DNA of 64,000 nt from Streptomyces sp. Edi4. Lineage in GTDB: Bacteria > Actinomycetota > Actinomycetes > Streptomycetales > Streptomycetaceae. The notes under the pieces are model-generated. The model saw only the letters and a list, made by a program, of their open reading frames with translations, had not been told where the DNA came from and ran no database searches. Below are positions 45,088 to 52,405 of the stretch, piece after piece. Where the stretch lies: NCBI RefSeq assembly GCF_040253615.1, contig NZ_JBEJGY010000004.1, positions 6,820,001 through 6,884,000 of the forward strand, read 5' to 3'. A program made the translations under genes and the position numbers. Position 1 is the stretch's first letter; each line of letters starts with the position of its first letter.

Positions 45088-46115
45088 CGGCGCCGGCGGT
45101 CACCACCGAGGCGGGACTGCTCCTCCAGCGGGCCAAGGAGCTCACCGAGCCCGAGCTGCGCAAGGCGGTCGACCGGCTCGCTGAGCCGGTGCATTCGGTG
45201 GCCGCCTACCACTTCGGCTGGTGCGACGAGGCAGGGCGCCCGGTCAACGGCGACTGGGGCAAAGGGGTGCGCGGCGCCCTCGTCCTGGCCGCCGCCCAGG
45301 CGCTCGGCGCGGGGCCAGGGCAGGCGGTGGCGCATGCGGCGGCCGTGGAGCTGGTGCACAACTTCACGGTGGTGCACGACGATCTGATGGACGGCGACAG
45401 GACCCGCAGGGGCCGCCCCGCCACCTGGGCGGTCTTCGGCAGCGCACGGGCGGTGCTCGCCGGTGACGCCCTGCTCGCCGCCGCGATCGATGTGCTCGCG
45501 CACCGCTGCCCGCAGCTCTCCCCCGCCACCGTGCGCGAGCTGTCCGCCGCCCTCCTGGAGCTGGTCGCGGGCCAGGGCGCCGATCTGGCCTTCGAGACGC
45601 GCGCGGATGTCGGCCTGGACGAGTGTCTGCGGATGGCGGGCGGCAAGACGGCGTCGCTGCTGGCCGCGGCCTGTGCGATGGGCGCGCTCGCGGCCGGTGC
45701 CGACGAGCGGAATGTGAACCTGCTGCGGGAGTTCGGGCGCCATCTGGGGCTCGCCTTCCAGCTCGTCGACGACCTCCTGGGCATCTGGGGCGACAGCGCG
45801 ACGACCGGCAAGCCCGTCGGCGCGGACATCCGGCTGCGCAAGAAGTCCCTGCCGGTGGCGGCCGCGCTGTCCGGCGGGAGCCCTGCGGGGGCCCGGCTCG
45901 CCGCGCTCTACGGCCGCGCGGAACCGCTGGACGACGCGGCGGTCGACCGTGCCGCCGCGCTGATCGAGGAGGCGGGCGGCCGCCGCTGGGCCCAGGAAGA
46001 GGCGGACCGGCAGCGGGCGGCGGCCCTCGACTGTCTGGCAGGCGCGGAGCTCGTTCCCGAAGGGGCGGGGGCGCTGGCCACGCTGGCGGAGCTGATCGCG
46101 CGACGGGACGTATGA
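45084..46115 (+). CDS. Polyprenyl diphosphate synthase (FPP/GGPP type)
   Basis: 343 residues. The first Asp-rich motif is DDLMDGDRTRRGRPA and the second is LVDDLLGIWGD, the form common in actinobacterial enzymes. GKGVRGALVLAAA carries the conserved Lys/Arg region. It lengthens allylic diphosphate to feed the cyclase. The residue five before the first motif is Phe and four before is Thr, which does not decide between farnesyl and geranylgeranyl. TTG 45084 starts within the cyclase stop; it is the last gene of the operon. Confidence 0.87.
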   Translation: MTAPAVTTEAGLLLQRAKELTEPELRKAVDRLAEPVHSVAAYHFGWCDEAGRPVNGDWGKGVRGALVLAAAQALGAGPGQAVAHAAAVELVHNFTVVHDDLMDGDRTRRGRPATWAVFGSARAVLAGDALLAAAIDVLAHRCPQLSPATVRELSAALLELVAGQGADLAFETRADVGLDECLRMAGGKTASLLAAACAMGALAAGADERNVNLLREFGRHLGLAFQLVDDLLGIWGDSATTGKPVGADIRLRKKSLPVAAALSGGSPAGARLAALYGRAEPLDDAAVDRAAALIEEAGGRRWAQEEADRQRAAALDCLAGAELVPEGAGALATLAELIARRDV

Positions 46116-46237
46116 GGGGGCGTATGCGGGTCGGGTCGTAGGGACGGGGGGCGGTGGTCAGGACGTGACCGCCGCGGGGTGCTCCCCCTTCCGGCCGCGC
46201 GGACCGGTCGGGGCGGTCCGCGGCGTCCGGGCCATCG

Positions 46238-46440
46238 TCAGCCCCCGCCGGGGGTGTCCTCGGCCGTGAGCGTACCGTTCCACGATGTCGGCGACCGCGC
46301 GCTCCAAGAGGCCCCCTTGTCGCGGATCAGCGGGGAGACCGTGCCGGTATGCAGGCGGGACATGTCCAGGAGGTTGCCGACCTGGTGTTCCAGGCGGTCG
46401 ACCCCGCCCTGTCCCTCGCTGCTCCCATCCCCGTCACCAA
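46238..46440 (-). pseudogene. Remnant of a histidine kinase
   Basis: On the minus strand one frame reads VDRLEHQVGNLLDMSRLHTG followed by TVSPLIRDK, very like the post-His helix of KdpD-type sensor kinases (NLLDMSRLQTG). After this the frame changes character and ends at TGA 46238-46240; an adjacent frame continues with LERAVADIVERYA, suggesting a frameshift. No phospho-acceptor His or ATPase domain is present. The region 46116-46433 holds nothing else. Confidence 0.4.
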
Positions 46441-47159
46441 GGATGCTCCCCCCGCTGTGAGTTGCGGGGGTTCACCAGACCCCGGCGGATCAGTTCGGCG
46501 ATCACCGCTTCGGAGTGCGTCTGGGCCGTCAGGGCCGTAAGGCGCTCTGCCGCCGTTTCGTCCGGGCGGCCCGGCAGGGGTCTGTCGTTCAGTTCGGCGT
46601 CCCAGAGGATGAAGTCGCGTGCGCTCTCGCGGGGCAGGTCCGAGGGGGTGAACTCGCCGCCGAATCCGCTGCCGACGATCCCGGCTATCACCGCGCCGTA
46701 CACCAGGTCGGCGTCGGCCTGCCGCTGCGTCCAAGGGGTGTTGGCGAGCGACGGAAGGTGCCCGTACGCGGTGACGCCGTCCGCCGACCAGCGCAGCGGA
46801 GCCTGCGCGCAGGCCACACCCATGCGCTGGGACAGGTCGGTCAGGGCGCCGGCGCCCGGGTCCGACACGGGGCCGATCTGGATCCACAGGGCCCCGGGCC
46901 GCACGGCGGGAAGGAGGTGGTGCAGCATGACCACCTCGAGGACGTTGGGGTGGTCGAACGCGGTCAACAGGGTGTCGCACGGGGCGAGTTGGGCCGACCA
47001 GTCCGGCACCGAGTCGGCCAGCCCGGCGGCCTTGCGGGCGGAATAGCGGCCGGGCAGAGCCCAGGTATGGGCCGTGAGGCCGACGGACGTGAGACCGTGG
47101 GCGGCGAAGTGGGCCACGGGGGCCGACCCCAGGACCGCGACTACAGGCAGTGCGGGCAC
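46434..47159 (-). CDS. Degenerate beta-hydroxyacid-dehydrogenase-like protein
   Basis: 241 residues. VVAVLGSAPVAHFAAHGLTSVGLTAHTWA sits where 6-phosphogluconate/3-hydroxyisobutyrate-type dehydrogenases have the Gly-x-Gly-x-x-Gly loop, but the glycines are not conserved. DTLLTAFDHPNVLEVVMLHHLLPAVRPGALWIQIGPV matches the following Rossmann strand. The catalytic Lys domain at the C-terminus is short. It may bind a nucleotide-free ligand or be an inactive relative. GTG 47159 is preferred: AGAGG lies six bases upstream, whereas ATG 47165 overlaps that site. Confidence 0.6.
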   Translation of the reverse strand: MPALPVVAVLGSAPVAHFAAHGLTSVGLTAHTWALPGRYSARKAAGLADSVPDWSAQLAPCDTLLTAFDHPNVLEVVMLHHLLPAVRPGALWIQIGPVSDPGAGALTDLSQRMGVACAQAPLRWSADGVTAYGHLPSLANTPWTQRQADADLVYGAVIAGIVGSGFGGEFTPSDLPRESARDFILWDAELNDRPLPGRPDETAAERLTALTAQTHSEAVIAELIRRGLVNPRNSQRGEHPW

Positions 47160-47394
47160 AACCATCCTCTGAAGTGTGGCGAAGCGGGACTGTCGTCGGG
47201 CGAAGAGCTTGTTCGCGTACCTCTCACGCTAGGTGCGGCCCCGGTCACCGGATAGCGCACCGATGCACAGTTCGACGGCTGCGGGAGATCACGCGTGCAC
47301 AGTCGGTCCCGCGTGCGTGCCAGGCACGGGGAGCGGGGGAGGGGGTACGGGAGCGGGGAATGGGGGAGAGGCACGGGCGCTGGGGGTTCCCCGG

Positions 47395-49278
47395 CTAGCG
47401 CAGACTTGGCAGTACCGGCTCGCCCGTCGTCGCGGACAGTGCCAGGACCAGAGTGTGCGCCCCCGACAGGCCCGTCGTCAGATCGCGCTGGATCAACGCC
47501 TCCGCCTGCCGCAGCCGCTTGCGTACCGTCGCGGCGCCGACCCCGACCGCCTCGGCGGTGTCGTCGATGTGCAGGTTGCACCCGACCCACGCGCGCAGCG
47601 TGCCGATCAGCTGCGGGGGTGCGCCGCGCAGGGGCTGGAGCAGGGCCCGCGCCCAGGTCAGGGCGGGCTCGCACTGAAGGATGGAGGCGAGCGACGCCCG
47701 CTCGGGCGCGGTGTCGTGGAGCGGGTTCCACGTCCTGGTCAGGGACAGCGCGAGGTGGACGACCGTACGTACGCGGACGTCCTTGAGGTCGAGCGGCCTG
47801 CCCTCGGCGCCCAGCACCTCGGCGACGCGCGCGGCGCGGGCGGCCACCGTGTTGCGGTGCGCCCCCAGGATCCGGGCCGTCTCGGTGTGAGGGAAGTCCA
47901 GCGCGAGGCGCATCGTGCCGATGAGCTCGTCGCGGACCGCGTACGGCATGGCGAGGAGTGGGGCCAGGACATGTTCGGCCCAGCGGTGCGCCGCCGCACC
48001 GAGCAGGGGTGCCAGCGGCGCCGAGCCGTCGAACATGCCGATCCGTTCGAGGCTGTGGTGCGCGGAGACCAGCGCGTTGCTCGCCTCGCTGTAGGCGTCC
48101 GCGACATCGGCGAGCCCGTACGGGCGGCTGCCGCCCAGGACGCATGTCCGCCGGGTGGACACGGCGTCCTCGAGCACGCGCCGCACGCTGTCGGTGTCGC
48201 CCGGCGGCCGGCGCAGCGGCTCCACGACGATGATGTGGTCCTCGCGGGCCGGGCAGCGCACCAGCAGGGCCTTGCCGTCGGTGGCCGGCTCCAGGGCGCG
48301 CACCATGTCCTCGCGGCCTTGGGGCGGGGTGGCGATGACATGGACGCGGACCTGCTCCGTCCGCAGCAGCCCCGGGCTGAGCCCTTCCATCGCCCGCTGG
48401 GCCAGGACGGTCTGGCCGCCCATCAGCATCTGGAACACGCTGAGTCTGACCCCTCGGGCGCTGTCGTTGAGCTGGTGGACGCGCAGGACCTCGTGTGCCA
48501 GAGCGAGCAGTTTGGCCGTGTGGTGTGCCAGGGCGAGCGTTTCCGCCTCGAAGGGCATGGTGGAGACCAGAACGAGAAACGACGCGTCGGTCTCGGCCCC
48601 CACGGACAGTTTCACCACGTGCAGGCCGTTGCGAAACCGCGGCCGGCGGGTGGTCTCCTGGCTCAGCACGGCCTCATGGGCGGTGTACCGGTGCGTGTCG
48701 GGGGCGTCGTGGGGATACTCGGCGCGGACCTCCCCGGGTGTGGGCCCCAGGAGAAGCACGTACGCGGCCAGCGACTTGGACAGGCCCGTCACCAGGTGCT
48801 CGTCGGCGTCGGGCCGGTCGAAAGCGGCCGGGAGGTGTTCGACGTATTGCGCGATGCGTCGCATGTGCTGCCTCGCCTGGCGCTGCCAGGTGCGCGAGAG
48901 GTCGCGGTCGACCCGCTCCCACACCGTCGGCTCGGCCCGGGTCGCCAGCAGCGGCAGGGCAAGGCGCAGCGCAGTCTGCCGTACGACGGGGGTGACGCCG
49001 GAACCCGGGTCACGGGGGACGCTCAGCGCGAGGCCGGCCGCTCTCCTGTCCCTGAGCGCCCGCAACAACCGGTCGACACGGGCCGGTGCGAGCGCCCCCA
49101 CGGTCGCCGCGTGGGCGACCACGAGACACCCGGCGATGTCGAGAGCGTCCTCGACGGCGAGGCAGGGGACGAATTGCGCGCCCACCACGCAACGGTCCTC
49201 GTACGCGGCGCGGTTGGCCTCGTCCGCGAAGGCGAGCGCGAGCTCGGGCAGGCTTGTCAGATACCCCAGTGTTGACAT
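47395..49278 (-). CDS. PucR/CdaR-type regulator with two C-terminal helix-turn-helix motifs
   Basis: 627 residues. The central part is a GGDEF-like sensory fold typical of PucR proteins (HIIVVEPLRRPPGDTDSV, RRTCVLGGSRPYGLADVADAYSEA). TARILGAHRNTVAARAARVAEVLG near residue 495 is the usual PucR helix-turn-helix. About 100 residues later TAEAVGVGAATVRKRLRQAEAL forms a second one. Two DNA-binding motifs in one chain is unusual. The N-terminal 300 residues are unassigned. GGGGGAC upstream of ATG 49278 supports the start. It may regulate the neighbouring terpene operon or itself; not shown. Confidence 0.75.
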   Translation of the reverse strand: MSTLGYLTSLPELALAFADEANRAAYEDRCVVGAQFVPCLAVEDALDIAGCLVVAHAATVGALAPARVDRLLRALRDRRAAGLALSVPRDPGSGVTPVVRQTALRLALPLLATRAEPTVWERVDRDLSRTWQRQARQHMRRIAQYVEHLPAAFDRPDADEHLVTGLSKSLAAYVLLLGPTPGEVRAEYPHDAPDTHRYTAHEAVLSQETTRRPRFRNGLHVVKLSVGAETDASFLVLVSTMPFEAETLALAHHTAKLLALAHEVLRVHQLNDSARGVRLSVFQMLMGGQTVLAQRAMEGLSPGLLRTEQVRVHVIATPPQGREDMVRALEPATDGKALLVRCPAREDHIIVVEPLRRPPGDTDSVRRVLEDAVSTRRTCVLGGSRPYGLADVADAYSEASNALVSAHHSLERIGMFDGSAPLAPLLGAAAHRWAEHVLAPLLAMPYAVRDELIGTMRLALDFPHTETARILGAHRNTVAARAARVAEVLGAEGRPLDLKDVRVRTVVHLALSLTRTWNPLHDTAPERASLASILQCEPALTWARALLQPLRGAPPQLIGTLRAWVGCNLHIDDTAEAVGVGAATVRKRLRQAEALIQRDLTTGLSGAHTLVLALSATTGEPVLPSLR

Positions 49279-49735
49279 TTCTCGTCCCCCGTCGCGGCTC
49301 GCGTGTCGGCATGCGCGACCTTGATGCGTCCCCGTGAATCACTTGGCAGCGCCAGAAGTCCCGCGTGCGGCGGCCCCATTCCTTGAGGTCGTCGACGTCG
49401 TCGACGTCCTCGGTGTCCTGACGCCCTCGTACGCTTGGCCTCCTTGGCATCACTGGCGTCCTTGGCGTCCTGGGCCTTCCCGGCGCGGCGCACCGCGTGC
49501 CGGGCCGGCGCGCAGTGCGGTCACGGCGCGCCGCCCGGTTCCGACTCCGGCGTCCGGTCGTCACCCTGCCCACGGCACAGTCAAGTTTCCAGGAAATTAC
49601 CGGTCGATGGCCGGAAACCGGCACGGTCGCAAAAGGTCCCGAAGGCGACGCCGCCGACGAGGCACGCGGGCGGGTCCGAGGCGACTGGTCGCGCTCTCAA
49701 GAACGGCTGTCCTGAATCCGTCCCTCGACTGGCCT

Positions 49736-49779
49736 GCGTATGACTTACACATGACCTACGCATGACCTGCGTATGGCCC
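49736..49779. repeat. Four tandem 11-bp iterons
   Basis: Units GCGTATGACTT, ACACATGACCT, ACGCATGACCT and GCGTATGGCCC follow one another without gaps, 120 bases upstream of the BrkB-like gene. One-helical-turn spacing is typical of direct-repeat operators. In the 620 bases 49279-49899 I otherwise see only a GTCGTCGAC doublet near 49390. Confidence 0.7.
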
Positions 49780-49899
49780 ACGGATGTCCGTCCAGCAACT
49801 GGTGTGCTCGGAGGGGGAGTTGCTCAACTCGCGGCCCGCGCACGACAGCCCGTGGGGCCGCCTCGGTGAAACGTACGCTCGTCGGGGTACCCGCCGCAC

Positions 49900-50976
49900 A
49901 TGGCGAACTTGCATCTTCCATGGCGACAGAGCGGCCGGTCACCGGAGGCCGGAGCCGGATCCGGAGCCCAGGACGGAGCCGGGACGGCCCGGGACGCCGG
50001 CCCCGGCCCCGAGGTGGAGCGGGCGGCGCCGGACGTACCGACCAAGCTCCCGAAAGGGCTGTGGCGGGCGGTGCTCAAAGGCAGCCTGCGGGAGTTCAGG
50101 GACGACGAGCTCGTCGACCGGGCCGCCGCGCTCACCTACTACGGAGTGCAGTCGCTCTTCCCCGCGTTGCTCGTGCTCGTGTCGCTCCTCGGCATCGCGG
50201 GGCAGTCGACCACCGACAAGCTCCTGAACAACCTTCAGGGGCTGGCGCCGGGACCCGCCAGGGACATCATCACGAGCGCGGTGAAACAGTTGCAGGGCAG
50301 CGCGGGCACGGGCTCACTGGTGGCGGTCGTCGGCCTGGTGCTCGCGGTGTGGTCCGCGTCGAGCTATGTGGCCGCGTTCATGCGGGCGGCCAACGCGGTC
50401 TACGACATGCCGGAGGGGCGCCCGGTGTGGAAGATCCTGCCCCTGCGGCTCGGTCTGACCGTGCTCCTGATGGTCCTCGCGGTCATCAGCGCGCTCATCG
50501 TGGTCTTCACCGGCAGCCTGGCCGAGCAGGCCGGAACCGCTCTCGGCGTGGGGAGCGCCGGCCTTACGGTGTGGTCGATCGCCAAGTGGCCCGTCCTGGT
50601 CCTGCTGGTCGTGATCATGATCGCGCTGCTGTACTGGGCGAGCCCGAACGCGAAGGTGAAGGGCTTCGTCTGGCTCACGCCGGGCAGCTTCGTGGCGCTG
50701 CTGATCTGGCTGCTCGCCTCGGGCGGTCTCGCGGTCTACGTCGCCAACTTCGGTTCGTACAACAAGACGTACGGCACGATGGCCGGCGTCATCGTCTTCC
50801 TGGTGTGGCTGTGGCTCACCAATCTGGCGATCCTGCTGGGGCTCGAGTTCGACGCGGAGACCGTACGCCAGCGGGCGATCGCCGGCGGCATGCCGCCGGA
50901 CGAGGAACCGTACACCCAGCCGCGTGACACCGCGGCGTGGGACGAGCACGACCGGCGGCGCGTGGGAGAGATCTGA
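49900..50976 (+). CDS. YihY/BrkB-family membrane protein
   Basis: 358 residues. After a 45-residue disordered start, six hydrophobic helices follow the YihY/virulence factor BrkB pattern: AAALTYYGVQSLFPALLVLVSL first, then VVGLVLAVWSASSYVAAFMRAANAVYDM, and SYNKTYGTMAGVIVFLVWLWLTN. Older annotation as ribonuclease BN is considered wrong for this family. It is upstream of the holin-like, DUF3618 and DUF4235 genes and probably belongs to the same stress/envelope block. The start lacks a clear ribosome site. Confidence 0.83.
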   Translation: MANLHLPWRQSGRSPEAGAGSGAQDGAGTARDAGPGPEVERAAPDVPTKLPKGLWRAVLKGSLREFRDDELVDRAAALTYYGVQSLFPALLVLVSLLGIAGQSTTDKLLNNLQGLAPGPARDIITSAVKQLQGSAGTGSLVAVVGLVLAVWSASSYVAAFMRAANAVYDMPEGRPVWKILPLRLGLTVLLMVLAVISALIVVFTGSLAEQAGTALGVGSAGLTVWSIAKWPVLVLLVVIMIALLYWASPNAKVKGFVWLTPGSFVALLIWLLASGGLAVYVANFGSYNKTYGTMAGVIVFLVWLWLTNLAILLGLEFDAETVRQRAIAGGMPPDEEPYTQPRDTAAWDEHDRRRVGEI

Positions 50977-51138
50977 GAGCTCCGGCTCCGAACGCCCCGC
51001 GGCGGGGTGGGCCGGACCGGGCGTTCCCGGCCGGTCTGCCCTGAATCGTGCCATCCGGGGTACTCGGGTGGGGGCAGGCGGCCGCGGGCACCGGTACCCG
51101 TGAGCCGAGACGATTCACGAAAACGGGAGGTGGCCCTC

Positions 51139-51576
51139 GTGTCGAGCACGCAGCCCCACGGGGCAGGCCCAGGACCGGGCGCCCACGCGCCGGGCAAAGA
51201 GCCGGTGAGTGAACTGGTCCAGCGGGCCTCGCAGCAACTGACCGAGCTGGTGCGCGCCGAACTGTCGCTCGCGCAGGCCGAGATGAAGGAGAAGGGCAGG
51301 CGGTACGGCCGGGGCGGCGGCCTCTTCGGCGGCGCCGGACTGATCGGCTTCCTCACCCTCCAGGCCCTGGTGGCCGCCGCCATCGCGGGGCTCGCCGTGC
51401 CGCTGCCCGTGTGGGCCGCCGCGCTCATCGTGGCCGGGGTGCTGGGCGCGATCGCCGCGGTCATGGCCCTCAGCGGGAAGAAGCAGGTGGGCCGGGCGGC
51501 CCCGCCCGCGCCCGAGCAGACCATCGAGAACGTGAAGGCCGACCTGGCCACGATCAAGGGAAGTGCACACCGATGA
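51139..51576 (+). CDS. Phage holin-family (PF07332) small membrane protein
   Basis: 145 residues. A helical segment rich in charged residues (SELVQRASQQLTELVRAELSLAQAEMKEKGR) precedes two hydrophobic helices (GLIGFLTLQALVAAAIAGLAV and VWAAALIVAGVLGAIAAVMAL), the typical layout of the actinobacterial holin superfamily III/phage-holin-like proteins. GGGAGG eight bases before GTG 51139 fixes the start. Its TGA overlaps the next ATG. Role unknown; likely membrane stress adaptation rather than lysis. Confidence 0.83.
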   Translation: MSSTQPHGAGPGPGAHAPGKEPVSELVQRASQQLTELVRAELSLAQAEMKEKGRRYGRGGGLFGGAGLIGFLTLQALVAAAIAGLAVPLPVWAAALIVAGVLGAIAAVMALSGKKQVGRAAPPAPEQTIENVKADLATIKGSAHR

Positions 51577-52049
51577 CCGACACACCCCACGGAGAGCTGG
51601 GCTCTCCCGGCCCCGAGGAACTGCGCGAGCAGGTCGAACGCACCCGCCAGGACCTGGGGCGTACGGTCGAGGCGCTGGCGGCCAAGACCGATGTCAAGGC
51701 ACGCGCCCGTGACAAGGCCGCCGAAGTGCGAGAACGCGCCGAGGCCAAGGCGCACGAGCTGAAGGCCAAGACCGCGGACGTCGCCCACCACGTGCAGGAC
51801 ACGGTGCAGGGCAAGGTCGCCCACCCCGTCAAGGACAAGGCCGCCCACGCCGCCGGCGCGGCCCGGGACAAGGCGGTGCGCACCTGGCAGGACAAGACGC
51901 CCGATGCGGTCCCGGGCGCCGTCCCCGAAACGGTGTGGCACACCGCGGCGGGCACCGGGCGCGGGATCCGGGATCCGAGGGCCCTGCTCCTCGCGGCGGG
52001 CGGTGTGGCCGCCGTGGTGTGGCTGGTCTGCCGCCGGGGGAAGGGATGA
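51573..52049 (+). CDS. DUF3618-family protein
   Basis: 158 residues. The N-terminal ELREQVERTRQDLGRTVEALAAKTDV is the DUF3618 signature. An Ala/Lys/Glu-rich amphipathic region with LEA-like 11-residue periodicity (KAAEVRERAEAKAHELKAKT) follows, and one hydrophobic helix near residues 138-153 (LLLAAGGVAAVVWLVC) anchors it. Coupled to the holin gene by ATGA overlap. It may form a membrane-associated coiled coil in the stress response, by family context. Confidence 0.85.
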   Translation: MTDTPHGELGSPGPEELREQVERTRQDLGRTVEALAAKTDVKARARDKAAEVRERAEAKAHELKAKTADVAHHVQDTVQGKVAHPVKDKAAHAAGAARDKAVRTWQDKTPDAVPGAVPETVWHTAAGTGRGIRDPRALLLAAGGVAAVVWLVCRRGKG

Positions 52050-52053
52050 GCCG

Positions 52054-52320
52054 GTGAAAGTGTCGAAGATCCTTTACAAGCCGGTCGGGCTCGGTCTCGG
52101 CGTCGTCGGCGGAATGCTCGCCGGGATCGTGTTCAAGCAGACGTGGAAGCGGCTCGCTCATGACGACGACGCACCCGATGCCACCGACGAGGACCGGGGC
52201 TGGCGCGAGGTGCTGCTCGCCGCCATGTTGCAGGGCGCGATCTACGCCGCCGTCAAGGCCACCGTCGACCGGGCCGGCGCCACCGCGACCCGGCGCCTGA
52301 CCGGGACCTGGCCGGGCTGA
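52054..52320 (+). CDS. DUF4235-family membrane protein
   Basis: 88 residues. KILYKPVGLGLGVVGGMLAGIVFKQTWKRL is the first helix and family signature; GWREVLLAAMLQGAIYAAVKATVDR the second. Such proteins accompany holin-like and DUF3618 genes across actinobacteria, almost always in this order. GAAGGG seven bases upstream supports GTG 52054. It ends the block and is followed by a strong terminator. Confidence 0.85.
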   Translation: MKVSKILYKPVGLGLGVVGGMLAGIVFKQTWKRLAHDDDAPDATDEDRGWREVLLAAMLQGAIYAAVKATVDRAGATATRRLTGTWPG

Positions 52321-52335
52321 GCGCGAGAACGCGTC

Positions 52336-52376
52336 CGTGCGGTGCCGGACCCGGGGTCCGGGTCCGGCACCGCACG
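52336..52376. terminator. Strong hairpin terminator between DUF4235 and collagenase
   Basis: A 17-base perfect stem (52336-52352 with 52360-52376, core GTGCGGTGCCGGACCC) and a 7-base loop. Both flanking genes point toward it, so it can terminate either strand. No T-run, as usual in Streptomyces. Confidence 0.85.
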
Positions 52377-52405
52377 TCGTCACAGGGGGATGGACCGGGC
52401 CGGGA

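Noticed and set aside
47233..49275. A 680-codon plus-strand open frame opposite the PucR regulator
   Set aside because: Composition is typical of a shadow frame, no domain, and the opposite strand has a well-formed regulator with a ribosome site.
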